From assembly GCA_905616455.1 (NCBI GenBank), contig CAJQSW010000009.1:62001-126000 (forward strand): DNA of 64,000 nucleotides, read 5' to 3'. Source of the DNA: an uncultured Candidatus Pelagibacter sp. Lineage in GTDB: Bacteria > Pseudomonadota > Alphaproteobacteria > Pelagibacterales > Pelagibacteraceae. A program made the position numbers and the translations under genes. The notes below the pieces were generated by a model, which saw nothing but the letters and a program-made list of their open reading frames with translations, made no database searches and was not told the DNA's origin. The stretch's first letter is position 1. Each line of letters starts with the position of its first letter. Positions 21,518 to 31,156 of this stretch are shown piece after piece.

Positions 21518-21637
21518 ATGAAATCAATTTCTATCTTTATACTTTTAATTTATTGGTCAATAATCTTGCTGGCACCCGTTATCTCTAAGGAAAATAAAAC
21601 TGATCTAAAAATATTAAAAACAAAGCTTAATAGGTAG
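21518..21637 (+). CDS. Possible 39-aa exported peptide
   Basis: Plus-strand frame from ATG 21518 to TAG 21635-21637: 39 residues beginning MKSISIFILLIYWSIILLAP, a signal-peptide or single-helix pattern, then a short polar tail (SKENKTDLKILKTKLNR). It ends inside the last bases of the convergent SDR gene (11-base overlap). No family is recognised, and support is limited to the helix pattern and the absence of other content in the spacer. Confidence 0.35.
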   Translation: MKSISIFILLIYWSIILLAPVISKENKTDLKILKTKLNR

Positions 21638-22373
21638 ATCTACCGCCACTTATATCAAAAACTGCTGCCGTTGAAAATGAGTTTTCCTCAGATGAAAGCC
21701 AGCAAACTAGAGATGTAAACTCTTCTATTTCTAAGAATCTACCTCTTGGTACCTTTGATAACATTCTAGCCACATGTTCCTTTGACATTTGGTTTAAAAT
21801 TCTTGTTTTGGCTCCTGCTGGTGTAACAGCATTAACAGCTATATTCTCATCAGCTAATTCTTTTCCTAACGACTTGGACAAACCAATAACACCTGCTTTA
21901 GCTGAACTATAGGCACTAGCATTAGCATTTCCATCTTTACCCGCAACAGAAGCAACATTAACTATTCTACCATAATTATTCTTAATCATATACGGTACAA
22001 CACACTTGCAGCAGTTAAAGGTGCCCATTAAATTAATTTGAATAATTTCATTCCACTCATCAACATCATAATCCCATAATGACGATGTCGAACCAGTAAT
22101 TCCAGCATTGTTAATTAAAATATCAATATTGGTAAATTTTGCTATTTCATCTATAGTTTCTTTAACATTTTTAAAATTGGACACATCAACAATATTGTAT
22201 GAAAGGTTTGGGTTAGCTACTGCATTAATAGCTTTTTTTAATTCACCTTCATCAATATCCCAAATAACAACTTTAGCACCAGATTTTAAAAAACGTTTAG
22301 CAATATCTAAACCAAAACCTTGCGCGCCACCTGTAATGATTGATGTTTTGTTTTTTAAGTCAAATTGATGCAT
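21627..22373 (-). CDS. Short-chain dehydrogenase/reductase
   Basis: Classical SDR of 248 residues: the cofactor motif TGGAQGFGLDIAKRFL near residue 14, an acidic residue after strand 2 (VIWDID, suggesting NAD(H) preference), NNAG at about 88-91, a Ser in VASVAG and the YxxxK active site in ASAYSSAKAGVIGLS. The C-terminus AAVFDISGGRSTY is family-like. It resembles 3-oxoacyl-ACP reductase or sugar/alcohol dehydrogenases; substrate is unknown. It lies 4 bases after the NCS1 permease gene, so it probably acts on a compound imported by the same operon. Confidence 0.85.
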   Translation of the reverse strand: MHQFDLKNKTSIITGGAQGFGLDIAKRFLKSGAKVVIWDIDEGELKKAINAVANPNLSYNIVDVSNFKNVKETIDEIAKFTNIDILINNAGITGSTSSLWDYDVDEWNEIIQINLMGTFNCCKCVVPYMIKNNYGRIVNVASVAGKDGNANASAYSSAKAGVIGLSKSLGKELADENIAVNAVTPAGAKTRILNQMSKEHVARMLSKVPRGRFLEIEEFTSLVCWLSSEENSFSTAAVFDISGGRSTY

Positions 22374-22377
22374 AAAA

Positions 22378-23835
22378 TTATTTACTAACTAATAAATAAT
22401 AAGTCAATGAAGAGATAAAAGCTCCAATCAACCAAGAATAAGAGTGAAAAGACATTAAGCTTTCATTCCAAATTGATGAGGCTGCAAAAATAAATCCCAA
22501 GACCAATGAATAGATAGCTTTGATGTGCCAGCCATTTGAATAGAAATATAAACTACTTTTTTCTAAAGAAAAAATCTCCATATTCTCTAAGTTAGTTTTT
22601 TTAATTAGATAATAATCGACAACCATAATACCAAATAAAGGTCCAAAAAATGCCCCAAAAGTATCAACAAATGCTAAAATTCCTATTTGGCTTAATAGGG
22701 GTAACCAAAAAATACCAATAACAAAACCTAAAAGAGCAATAATGATTGCTGAAGTTTTTAAGTTAAGTTTCTTAGGCATAAGATTTAGCAATATATTCTG
22801 CGTTGGCACATAATTGGCAATTAAATTTGTCGAAGCAGATGAAAAAATTATAAAAAATAAAACTATTACAGTTAATTCTGAATTATTAATCTTCCCAATG
22901 ATATCAGTTGGATTTGTTAAAATTCTTTCCATGTTTTCTAAATTTTTATTTAGAAAAATATCAGCACCAATAACAATAAAAACTGCAAAAAAAGAAAAAA
23001 TTAATAAATTTAGAATTAAACTTAAATTTCCTTTTTTTAATTCATTCTCATTTTTTATATATCTAGTAAAATCACCATAATTTAAAATTACAATTGAAAA
23101 ATATGCAAAAATAGTACCCACAACTGCAATTAGTGGAGCTAAATTAATCTTATCAAAAAGGTTACTGATTGAAAAAATATCTGCAAATGCTGCTGAAGTA
23201 GTCTTAACATCATAAAGAAATACTGTCAGAAAAAATATTAACATTCCCGAATAAACAGTTACTGCTGAAAACCTTATAATAGTTCTATTAAATTGATGAC
23301 TTTTGCTGAACAAAAAAACTTGCAAAATAATAGTAAAGATAAAAGATACCCAATCAATAATATTTAATCCTAAAAGAAAAATTAAAAAAATATCGTTATC
23401 TAAAATAGAATTATCATAAGAGAAAATAGAAATTCTTATTAAAAAGCTAAATAATCTTGATAAAAAATAAGTTTGAATACCAAACATGGAAATACCCACC
23501 AGCCCTCTAAAAAGGCCAAAGTATTTTGCACCTTTTACTCCTAGGGAGCTTCTTAAAATTACTGAAAAAGGTAAGCCATATTTTTGAGAAGGTTTTCCAA
23601 TGAGGTTAGCTAAAAAATAAATAAAAGCAGAAGCTATCAATGTCCCAAGTAAAACAACAAAGACATTTAACTCATAAACTAAGTAAAGAGACGCTATTAA
23701 AGAAAATCCAATTACACTTTGAATATTACACCCCCAAAAGCAAAATAAGTCTTTCCAATCCCAATTTTTATCATTAGGGTTAACCGAAACTAGTTCCCAA
23801 TTGCTTAAGTTATATTTAGTTTTGTTTTGATTCAC
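22378..23835 (-). CDS. NCS1-family nucleobase/hydantoin permease
   Basis: Inner-membrane secondary transporter of 485 residues with about 12 helices. The N-terminal region matches NCS1 carriers: LSNWELVSVNPNDKNW, WDWKDLFCFWGCNIQSVIGF, GKPSQKYGLPFSVILRSSLG (helix 3 signature) and GISMFGIQTYF. The later segment GDFTRYIKNENELKKG resembles the conserved loop of the family. Substrates in the family are cytosine, uracil, allantoin, hydantoins, thiamine and similar compounds. It sits between the TRAP large permease (25 bases upstream) and an SDR gene. Confidence 0.85.
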   Translation of the reverse strand: MNQNKTKYNLSNWELVSVNPNDKNWDWKDLFCFWGCNIQSVIGFSLIASLYLVYELNVFVVLLGTLIASAFIYFLANLIGKPSQKYGLPFSVILRSSLGVKGAKYFGLFRGLVGISMFGIQTYFLSRLFSFLIRISIFSYDNSILDNDIFLIFLLGLNIIDWVSFIFTIILQVFLFSKSHQFNRTIIRFSAVTVYSGMLIFFLTVFLYDVKTTSAAFADIFSISNLFDKINLAPLIAVVGTIFAYFSIVILNYGDFTRYIKNENELKKGNLSLILNLLIFSFFAVFIVIGADIFLNKNLENMERILTNPTDIIGKINNSELTVIVLFFIIFSSASTNLIANYVPTQNILLNLMPKKLNLKTSAIIIALLGFVIGIFWLPLLSQIGILAFVDTFGAFFGPLFGIMVVDYYLIKKTNLENMEIFSLEKSSLYFYSNGWHIKAIYSLVLGFIFAASSIWNESLMSFHSYSWLIGAFISSLTYYLLVSK

Positions 23836-23860
23836 GCTTTTGATAATAAACTAATACATT

Positions 23861-25195
23861 CTACTGTCCATACAGATAGGTAGGAAGCCATAAAGCAATC
23901 TGTGGAAATGCAATAATTAAAATTAAACCAATGACCTGTATTAGCATAAATTGCATCATTCCATGATAAATATCTTTAAGATCCCATTCTGGAACTACAC
24001 CTTTTAAAAAATAAGCTGATAGAGCAACAGGTGGTGAGAGCCAGGCGGTTTGTAAATTAACAGCAACTAATATTGCAAACCAAGTTAAATTAAATCCAAG
24101 TGCTTCAACTAATGGTAATATAATTGGTACTATAATCATAACAATTGGTACCCACTCTAAAGGCCATCCTAAAAGAAAAATCATAACCATAATCATTCCA
24201 AGAATTAAGTATCTATTCATCTCTAAACCTAACAAGAAATCAGTTAGTAACATTGGTGTTCCTAGTCTTGAAAATACAGCACCAAAAAAGTTTGATGCCG
24301 CAACTAGAACCATTATTAATGCAGAAATTTCTAAAGTTTTAACTAAAGCTTCTTGTAAACGTCCCAATGTTAATTTTCTATAAGCTAGGGCTAATAATAA
24401 AGCACCCATAGCACCACAACCAGCTGCTTCAGTAGGTGTTGCAAAACCAAATAAAATACTTCCGAGTGAGGCAAAAACTAATGCTGCTGGTGGAACTAAA
24501 CCAATAAAAAATTCTTTCCAAACAGCTAACATACTTGTTGCTCTTAATTCAACAGGTAGAACTGGTCCTAAACTTGGATCAATCCAACATCTAATAGTTG
24601 TGTAAGCAGCATAAAGTGTTGCTAATAATATTCCTGGAATAATTGCTGCAGCAAATAAATCTGTAACTGGTATTTCCATTATTGGCCCCATAACAACAAG
24701 CATAATGCTTGGTGGAATTAAAATACCTAGAGTTCCACCAGCCGTAATTGTTCCAGCAGCCAGACGAACATTATAGCCTGATTTGTTCATAGATTTTGCC
24801 GCCATAATTCCTAAAATTGTTACTGATGCCCCAACAATTCCTGTTGCTGCTGCAAAAATAACCGAAACAAATAGTACTGCGTAATATAAAGAACCTCTTA
24901 CTTTGGCTAACATTAATTGAAATGCTGAAAATAATCTCTCCATTAGTCCAGCTTGCTCCATCATTATTCCCATAAAGACAAAGAGTGGGACTGCAGCAAG
25001 AGTTTGTTCAGTCATGACCATTGAAAACTGTAAGGTCATTAAATAAAATACTAATTTACCAAATCCTAAATATCCAAAGAAAAAACCTAGAAATATTAAA
25101 GTAAATGAAATTGGAAATCCTACAAAAATAGAAAAAAGCATTACACCAATAAGTATAAATCCTAGATAAGCTGGATTAATTAATTCAGCTAACAT
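23861..25195 (-). CDS. dctM: TRAP transporter large permease (DctM-like)
   Basis: Sodium-coupled TRAP transporter transport subunit, 444 residues with about 12-13 helices. The frame is open to 25216, but the ATG at 25193-25195 (MLAELINPAYLG) is preferred: it overlaps the dctQ stop (TAATG) and follows a GGAGGAGGAG ribosome-binding stretch formed by the last dctQ codons. Signatures include VPLFVFMGIMMEQAGLMERL, GGTLGILIPPSIMLVVMGPI and FATPTEAAGCGAMGALLLAL. Confidence 0.93.
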   Translation of the reverse strand: MLAELINPAYLGFILIGVMLFSIFVGFPISFTLIFLGFFFGYLGFGKLVFYLMTLQFSMVMTEQTLAAVPLFVFMGIMMEQAGLMERLFSAFQLMLAKVRGSLYYAVLFVSVIFAAATGIVGASVTILGIMAAKSMNKSGYNVRLAAGTITAGGTLGILIPPSIMLVVMGPIMEIPVTDLFAAAIIPGILLATLYAAYTTIRCWIDPSLGPVLPVELRATSMLAVWKEFFIGLVPPAALVFASLGSILFGFATPTEAAGCGAMGALLLALAYRKLTLGRLQEALVKTLEISALIMVLVAASNFFGAVFSRLGTPMLLTDFLLGLEMNRYLILGMIMVMIFLLGWPLEWVPIVMIIVPIILPLVEALGFNLTWFAILVAVNLQTAWLSPPVALSAYFLKGVVPEWDLKDIYHGMMQFMLIQVIGLILIIAFPQIALWLPTYLYGQ

Positions 25196-25842
25196 TACTC
25201 TCCTCCTCCTGGCCACTTACCTTTTGTAGCAGCCCAATAACTTTTAAGTAATTCTGATATTCCTTGGACTAGTAAAAATACAATTCCAAACCATAAACAA
25301 GTTTTTATAGGCCACATATATGGCATCCAAGCAGTATCCATACCTTTTTCACCTCTCATAATCGATTCCTGAAGAAATCCAGTGGTCATATATAAAAATA
25401 CAGTCAAACCAGGGAAATAAAATAAAAGATACAACCAAAAATCTACTTTGCCTTGTGTTGTGGTTTTAAAATTTCTATATAAAAAATCTGCTCTTATATG
25501 AACACCTTTTGATAAAGCATATCCAGCACCAAGCATGAATAATGCACCATAAAAAAATCTACTCATATCGTACACCCACATCGTAGGTGCATTGAAAAGT
25601 TTTCTTGCTAATACTTCGTAAACCATTGCAAATATTAAAGGTATAGTAATCCAACAAACTACATTACCAATCCATTTACTCGCTAAATCAATTTTTGTAA
25701 TAGTTAATGCCATCCATTTAGGCATATCTTTAGGCATTGGACCTGAACCACCCCTTCTTTCAGCTATCATTTCATCTGAAATATCAAGCTTCATAGGCTT
25801 GATTTCTTCTTTTGTTTTTTGGGAGTTGTGATTTCTTGGCAT
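25195..25842 (-). CDS. dctQ: TRAP transporter small permease (DctQ-like)
   Basis: Four-helix membrane subunit that pairs with DctM, 215 residues. It has a longer than usual hydrophilic N-terminus (about 45 residues with RRGGSGPMPKDMPKW) before the first helix. The motif NAPTMWVYDMSRFFYGALFMLGAGYAL and GVHIRADFLYRNF are typical of the family. The stop overlaps the dctM start. A terminator-like hairpin lies in the 72-base gap to dctP upstream. Confidence 0.9.
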   Translation of the reverse strand: MPRNHNSQKTKEEIKPMKLDISDEMIAERRGGSGPMPKDMPKWMALTITKIDLASKWIGNVVCWITIPLIFAMVYEVLARKLFNAPTMWVYDMSRFFYGALFMLGAGYALSKGVHIRADFLYRNFKTTTQGKVDFWLYLLFYFPGLTVFLYMTTGFLQESIMRGEKGMDTAWMPYMWPIKTCLWFGIVFLLVQGISELLKSYWAATKGKWPGGGE

Positions 25843-25855
25843 AAATAAATTCAGT

Positions 25856-25889
25856 AAAAAAAAACTAAAGCGGACTATTAAATCCGCTT
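25856..25889 (-). terminator. Intergenic terminator/attenuator after dctP
   Basis: In minus-strand sense, AAGCGGA (complement of 25883-25889) pairs with TCCGCTT (complement of 25868-25874) across an 8-base loop, followed by TTAG and nine T residues (A run at 25856-25864 on the plus strand). This is an intrinsic terminator shape located between the binding-protein gene and the permease genes. Partial read-through would give more binding protein than permease, a common TRAP/ABC arrangement. Confidence 0.75.
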
Positions 25890-25914
25890 CAGCTATAATT
25901 ATATTATCTAAATA

Positions 25915-27009
25915 CTACTTTAATGTTTCTGCGTGAGCCATTCCTAGCTTAGCATTTGACATTTGAGATCCAGCCCAAAAAGGTACAGCTATGTCAGCAA
26001 AGTCTTTTTGAGACTGCCATACTTCTGCAAAGAATTTATTCTCTGCAGCATTCTTTTCTAAAGCTGCTTTTGCTGCAGCCATATACGCTGGAAAATAGTC
26101 AGCAGGAGTATCATGTAAAATAACACCGTGCTTCGTAGTTAGTTCATGTAGAGCTTTTCCATTTTCGTATATTCTGTAACTCATTGATTTTGATAAAGAT
26201 GCGTTTGCAGCAACTTCTAAAGCTTTTTTCTCTAAAGCAGACATCTTGTTGTACAAAGATCCTGTAATATAGAAATCAGCATTTACTACTACTTGGTGAA
26301 GACCTTGTAGATAGTAATGTTTTAGAACTTTCTGAAAACCAAATGTCATATCCGGCTTAGGGCAACACCATTCAGCAGCATCAATTGTTCCTGCTTCAAG
26401 AGCTGGTAAAATATCTCCACCGCCCATTGCAACAGAAGCTACACCAATGTCTTTATAAGTTTGGCCAGGAATTCCCGGGGGAGTTCTGAACTTGTACTTT
26501 CTAAAGTCAGCCATGCTATTAATTGGTTCTTTGAACCAACCTAAAGCTTCTGGACCTACTGGTTGTAACATAAATCCCTTGATGTCTCTTCCCATCTCAG
26601 TCCATAGTTGGTCATAAAGTTCTTTACCACCACCGTATTGAAACCAAGATAAAAAAGCGATGTTATCGATACCAACACCTGCACCTGCTACTGGCGAACC
26701 AAATAACATAGCTGCTGGGTGATCGCCTGACCAATAGTGAGTCCAAGCAAAACCACAATCGATTAATCCTTTATCAACTGCATCTAAAGTTTCTTTTACA
26801 CCTACTACGGATCCAACCGGCATAAGTTCGAACTTAAGTGATCCACTAGTTAGTTCAGTTACTGTATCAGTGAAATCTTTTAACATTTTCACTTCATCAG
26901 ATTTTGAATTAAGTACAGTTTGGCACTTAAGAGTTTTTGCAGAAGCTCCTGTAACAGTCATAACTGTTAAAAGAAGAGATCCTACTATTAGTGATATGAT
27001 TTTTTTCAT
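25915..27009 (-). CDS. dctP: TRAP transporter substrate-binding protein (DctP/TakP-like)
   Basis: Periplasmic solute receptor of 364 residues with a signal peptide (MKKIISLIVGSLLLTVMTVTGASAK). Family features are TVTELTSGSLKFELMPVGSVVG, the selectivity helix FRKYKFRTPPGIPGQTYKDI with the conserved Arg that binds a carboxylate, and GGDILPALEAGTIDAAEWC. The DAAEW segment resembles the 2-oxoacid binding TakP type, so an organic-acid ligand is likely but unproven. A GAGAGGGAAA ribosome-binding region precedes the ATG. It is first gene of the operon dctP-dctQ-dctM-NCS1-SDR and is transcribed divergently from the GMC gene. Confidence 0.9.
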   Translation of the reverse strand: MKKIISLIVGSLLLTVMTVTGASAKTLKCQTVLNSKSDEVKMLKDFTDTVTELTSGSLKFELMPVGSVVGVKETLDAVDKGLIDCGFAWTHYWSGDHPAAMLFGSPVAGAGVGIDNIAFLSWFQYGGGKELYDQLWTEMGRDIKGFMLQPVGPEALGWFKEPINSMADFRKYKFRTPPGIPGQTYKDIGVASVAMGGGDILPALEAGTIDAAEWCCPKPDMTFGFQKVLKHYYLQGLHQVVVNADFYITGSLYNKMSALEKKALEVAANASLSKSMSYRIYENGKALHELTTKHGVILHDTPADYFPAYMAAAKAALEKNAAENKFFAEVWQSQKDFADIAVPFWAGSQMSNAKLGMAHAETLK

Positions 27010-27159
27010 ATTTATTTTCCCTCTCGTTGTGTTTTTTTATAAAAGAAGAACTCTCTCAAAAAATTAAATTTAAAACAAGAGCTAATATCATTATTTCCAC
27101 CCTTTATTCCCGTGAACACTAGTATTTTTAATTTTACAGATTATAAACTTCCTATACGT

Positions 27160-28755
27160 ATGGATAATTTTGATTATATAATTATTGGCGCTGGGTCAGC
27201 TGGCTGTGTTTTAGCTAATAGACTTTCCGAAAATCCAAATAACAAAGTACTTTTAATTGAAGCTGGTGGAAACGATTCTTACCCATGGATTCATATTCCA
27301 GTTGGGTATTATAAAACAATGCATAATCCAAAAACTGATTGGTGTTATAAAACAGAGCCTGATGAAATGATGGAAAATAGATCTATACCCTACCCTAGAG
27401 GAAAAACTCTTGGTGGAAGCTCATCAATAAATGGTCTGCTTTATATAAGAGGGCAAGAACAAGATTATAATATTTGGAGGCAATTAGGAAATAAGGGTTG
27501 GAATTGGAATGATGTTTTACCTTATTTTTTAAAAGCTGAAAATCAAGAGCGAGGTCAGAGTGAATTTCATGCTGTTGGTGGACCATTATCTGTTTCAGAT
27601 CAAAGAATAAAATTACCCATATTAGATGCTTTCATGAATGCAGCTGAAGAAATTGGTATTCCTAAAGTTAATGATTTTAATAAAGGTAATAATTTTGGAT
27701 GTGGTTACTTTCAAGTAACAGAACAGAATGGTTTAAGATGTAGCACAGCTGTAGGATATTTAAACCCAATTAAGAATAGAAAAAATTTAAAGATTAAAAC
27801 AAAGTGTCATGTTGAAAAAATAAACTTTGAAAATAAAAAAGCTGTCAGTGTTTCTTACTGGAAAGATAATCAATCAATTACAACTAAAACAAATAAGGAA
27901 ATAATTTTAAGTGCTGGCTCAATTGGTTCTGCACAAATTCTTCAAACTTCTGGTATTGGTGATAGTGAAAAATTATCTAAACTTGGAATTGATGTTGTAA
28001 AAAATTCTATTGGTGTAGGTAAGAACTTACAAGACCACTTAATGTTTAGGCCCGTTTATAAAGTTAAAAATATTAAAACTTTAAATAAAAAGATTAACAG
28101 TCTAATTGGTAAATTAATGATTGGAATGGAATATGTTTTTTTAAGAAGTGGTCCAATGACTATGGGTGCTAGTCAACTTTGTGGATTTGCAAAAAGTGAC
28201 TCATCTAAAGAAACTCCTAATTTACAATTTCATGTTCAGCCAATTAGTACAGATAAGTTAGGTGGTTCAAATTTACATGATTTTGCTGCATTCACCCCTA
28301 CTGTTGCAAACATCAGACCAACAAGCAAAGGTGAAATTAATATTATAAGTAAAGATAGTAGAGAAAACCCAAAGATTAAGATGAATTATCTTTCAAGTGA
28401 TGAGGATCGGATAGTAGCCGCTAAAGGTTTAAGATTAATTAGAAAAATTGTTTTAGAAAGCAATGAATTCAAACAATATGAACCTGAAGAATTTAGACCT
28501 GGTACCAATATCCAAGATGACGAAGAGCTAGTAAAAGCAGCAAGTAATTACGCACAAACAATATTTCACCCGGTAGGAACTTGTAAAATGGGTAATGATG
28601 AGAGTTCAGTAGTATCAGATGAATTAAAGGTTCATGGAATTCAAAACTTAAGAGTAATTGATGCTTCTGTTATGCCTAATATCACTTCTGGAAATACTAA
28701 TGCACCAACAATAATGATTGCTGAAAAAGGTGCAGATATGATATTAAACAGCTAA
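27160..28755 (+). CDS. GMC-family FAD-dependent alcohol/choline-type dehydrogenase
   Basis: Flavoprotein of 531 residues. I use the ATG at 27160 (MDNFDYIIIGAGSAGCVLAN), the usual GMC start right before the FAD Rossmann motif, rather than an in-frame GTG 48 bases upstream. PRGKTLGGSSSINGLLYIRG is the GMC signature 1 and IILSAGSIGSAQILQTSGIG is signature 2. The catalytic His is in FHPVGTCKMG, and NITSGNTNAPTIMIAEKGAD closes the FAD site. Homologues oxidise choline or other primary alcohols; the substrate here cannot be read. It abuts the TerC-like gene by one base. Confidence 0.9.
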   Translation: MDNFDYIIIGAGSAGCVLANRLSENPNNKVLLIEAGGNDSYPWIHIPVGYYKTMHNPKTDWCYKTEPDEMMENRSIPYPRGKTLGGSSSINGLLYIRGQEQDYNIWRQLGNKGWNWNDVLPYFLKAENQERGQSEFHAVGGPLSVSDQRIKLPILDAFMNAAEEIGIPKVNDFNKGNNFGCGYFQVTEQNGLRCSTAVGYLNPIKNRKNLKIKTKCHVEKINFENKKAVSVSYWKDNQSITTKTNKEIILSAGSIGSAQILQTSGIGDSEKLSKLGIDVVKNSIGVGKNLQDHLMFRPVYKVKNIKTLNKKINSLIGKLMIGMEYVFLRSGPMTMGASQLCGFAKSDSSKETPNLQFHVQPISTDKLGGSNLHDFAAFTPTVANIRPTSKGEINIISKDSRENPKIKMNYLSSDEDRIVAAKGLRLIRKIVLESNEFKQYEPEEFRPGTNIQDDEELVKAASNYAQTIFHPVGTCKMGNDESSVVSDELKVHGIQNLRVIDASVMPNITSGNTNAPTIMIAEKGADMILNS

Positions 28756-29345
28756 TGTTTGCTGAATTATTTGGTGCTGAACAACTTGTAATCCTAGGTC
28801 AAATTATTTTTATAGATTTAATTTTAGCGGGAGATAACGCCATTGTAATTGGAATAGTTGCATCTAAATTTCCAGTGGAGCAAAGAAAAAAAGTAATCTT
28901 TTGGGGAATAGGTGGTGCAGTAATTTTAAGAATTATTCTTACCATGTTAACTGCATACTTGCTGCAAATAACAGGCTTAAGACTGATAGGTGGATTACTT
29001 CTTCTTTATATAGTCTACAAACTTTACACTGATGTAATCAAAGGACAATCAGGTGATGAAAATATTAAAGTAGACAATTCAAGTTTCATAAAAGCTATTT
29101 GGACTGTATTACTAGCTGATTTCACAATGAGCTTAGATAATGTTTTAGGTGTTGCTGGTGCTGCAGGAGATCATTATATTTTGCTAATTTTTGGATTAGC
29201 TTTATCGATAATCCTTATGGCAACAGCCGCTACTGTAATATCAAGATGGATTACCAAACATAAATGGATAGCTTGGGTTGGCTTAATTGCTATACTGGTT
29301 GTAGCTTTAGAATTAATCTATACTGATTTAAAATTATTTATCTAA
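28755..29345 (+). CDS. TerC/YjbE-family integral membrane protein
   Basis: Membrane protein of 196 residues with about seven helices. Both halves carry the TerC-type acidic motif: IDLILAGDNAIVIGIV near residue 20-35 and LLADFTMSLDNVLGVAGAAG near 117-136, each with Asp-Asn in the membrane. In Bacillus and E. coli, relatives of this group take part in manganese efflux. The ATG overlaps the GMC stop, and an SDR start follows immediately. Confidence 0.85.
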   Translation: MFAELFGAEQLVILGQIIFIDLILAGDNAIVIGIVASKFPVEQRKKVIFWGIGGAVILRIILTMLTAYLLQITGLRLIGGLLLLYIVYKLYTDVIKGQSGDENIKVDNSSFIKAIWTVLLADFTMSLDNVLGVAGAAGDHYILLIFGLALSIILMATAATVISRWITKHKWIAWVGLIAILVVALELIYTDLKLFI

Positions 29346-30104
29346 ATGTACTTACAGAAAATCAATCTCAAAAATAAATATGCGTTAGTAACTGGTGCGG
29401 GTAAAGGTTTGGGAAGAGCCTGCTCTATTGCGTTAGCAGAAGCTGGAGCAACAATTATTGCATTAAGCAGAACTCAATCAGATCTAGATAAACTTGAGAA
29501 AGAAATAAAAAAAATAAAAGGTAAAGTTATTAAAATTAATTGTGATGTGATGAACTTTAAAGAGTTAAAAGAAAAATTAAATAAAATAAAAATAATTGAT
29601 ATTTTGGTAAATAATGCTGGCACCAATATTCCAGAACCATTTGAAAAAATTAAACAAGAAAGTATGAACTATCTTGTAGACCTTAACCTTAAAGCTGCTT
29701 TTAACGTTGCTCAATTAGTTGTGAAAAAGATGTTAAAAAATAAGAAAAGAGCTGGCTCTATAATTAATATGTCATCTCAACTTGGTCATGTAGGTATGGC
29801 AGGTAGAAATGTTTACAATATGACTAAATTTGGAATAGAGGGTTTAACAAAAGGAATGGGTGTAGAACTTGCTAAATACAATATCAGGGTAAACACCGTG
29901 GCCCCAACTTTTGTTGCAACACCAATGGTTAAAAAATTTTTTAAAAATAAAAATTTCAAAAAACTAGCCTTAGACAATATACCCATGGGTAAATTAGCGA
30001 CCGAAAGTGATGTAGCAACCAGTGTTTGTTTTTTAGCTTCATCAGCCTCTTCAATGGTTACGGCTACATCAATTCTAATAGATGGTGGATGGACAGCAAA
30101 ATAA
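29346..30104 (+). CDS. Short-chain dehydrogenase/reductase
   Basis: Classical SDR of 252 residues: TGAGKGLGRACSIALAEAGA (cofactor loop), SRTQSDLDKLEKE after strand 2 (Arg suggests NADP(H)), NNAG, IINMSSQLGHVG and the active-site YNMTKFG (YxxxK). The C-terminus TATSILIDGGWTA is typical of gluconate/sugar dehydrogenase relatives such as KduD. Substrate unknown. It follows the TerC-like gene without spacer and overlaps the following SGNH gene. Confidence 0.85.
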   Translation: MYLQKINLKNKYALVTGAGKGLGRACSIALAEAGATIIALSRTQSDLDKLEKEIKKIKGKVIKINCDVMNFKELKEKLNKIKIIDILVNNAGTNIPEPFEKIKQESMNYLVDLNLKAAFNVAQLVVKKMLKNKKRAGSIINMSSQLGHVGMAGRNVYNMTKFGIEGLTKGMGVELAKYNIRVNTVAPTFVATPMVKKFFKNKNFKKLALDNIPMGKLATESDVATSVCFLASSASSMVTATSILIDGGWTAK

Positions 30105-31156
30105 TAAATTTTACTAAAAAATTTTTAAAAATTTTTTCAATCAATGTTATTTTAGTATTATTTTTTATATCATTTATAGAACTTTTTTTTGGTTACTGGT
30201 TTGATAAAGATAATTTTGGACCTTATATGCGAGAACATCGCATGAAAAATCAAAGAATACTTTGGAAATATGAATTAGAGGAAATTGAATATTTTTACCG
30301 AAGAAACTATTATGGGTTTAGAGGTACTGATATTAATCCTTCAGAAATAACGGGTATTATATTGGGAAGTAGCCTAATAGATGAGAGGTATAAGCCTGAA
30401 AAATATACAATTACAGAGTTTTTAAATAAAAAATTAGAAAAAAATAACTTTGATATAAAGTTTATAAATGCTGGTATTGAAGGTCAAACTTCCTCTGGTA
30501 CAGTAGCAAGTTTTGAAAAATGGCTTTTTAAACTAAAAAATTTTTCACCAAATTATATTATATTTTATTTAGGCAAAAATGACTCTCTTTATCAAGGTAT
30601 GGATATGACTAATGTTAATCATGGCCATATACTTAATCCTGAAAAGAAAGAAGTTTTTTTTGACAACATAAAAAGTAGAAGCATAATTTACGATAGTATT
30701 AGAAAAATAAAATTTAAATACTTACCACGAAAAGGGTTTGTTAAATATGATGGAAAAATAAAAGAAAATTATACAAAAGAATATGATTATACTGAGTACA
30801 AAACAGTAAATAATCAATACGATCTAGTTAAACTAGTATCAAAAAATAAAGAAAAAATTTCAATCTACTTAAAAAAAATAGATAAATTAAACGAATACAG
30901 TAAACAATTAAACTCTGTACCAGTCTTTGTAACAAATATTGGATCGCATGGGTATGATTCAAATCTATTTATGTACAATCAATCATTAATAAATCATTGT
31001 AAAATCAAAAAGTATAAATGTATAGACTTGGCTAAAAAGGTAAGACCCGATATAAACTATTGGTATGATCATCAACATACAACGAAGAAAGGTTCGGCTC
31101 ATATGGCTAATCTTATTTATGAAGATTTAAAAAAAATATTAACAAAATCTAATTAA
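30089..31156 (+). CDS. SGNH/GDSL-like hydrolase, membrane-anchored
   Basis: I choose ATG 30089 (MDSKIINFTKKFLKIF), 355 residues, because it places a single N-terminal membrane helix (IFSINVILVLFFISFIELFF) at the start. The alternative 30026 lies deep inside the SDR gene. SGNH blocks are recognisable: GIILGSSLIDE (block I with Ser, GSS instead of GDS), NAGIEGQTSSGTV (Gly block), FYLGKNDSLY (Asn block) and YDHQHTTKKGSAHMA (Asp/His block). Such proteins act on acyl or sugar groups of cell-surface molecules. A second protein of similar architecture lies at 38548-39663. Confidence 0.75.
   Translation: MDSKIINFTKKFLKIFSINVILVLFFISFIELFFGYWFDKDNFGPYMREHRMKNQRILWKYELEEIEYFYRRNYYGFRGTDINPSEITGIILGSSLIDERYKPEKYTITEFLNKKLEKNNFDIKFINAGIEGQTSSGTVASFEKWLFKLKNFSPNYIIFYLGKNDSLYQGMDMTNVNHGHILNPEKKEVFFDNIKSRSIIYDSIRKIKFKYLPRKGFVKYDGKIKENYTKEYDYTEYKTVNNQYDLVKLVSKNKEKISIYLKKIDKLNEYSKQLNSVPVFVTNIGSHGYDSNLFMYNQSLINHCKIKKYKCIDLAKKVRPDINYWYDHQHTTKKGSAHMANLIYEDLKKILTKSN

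Noticed and set aside
30026..30088. Longer start for the SGNH protein
   Set aside because: It would extend far into the SDR gene, and the added residues are out-of-frame translation of conserved SDR codons.
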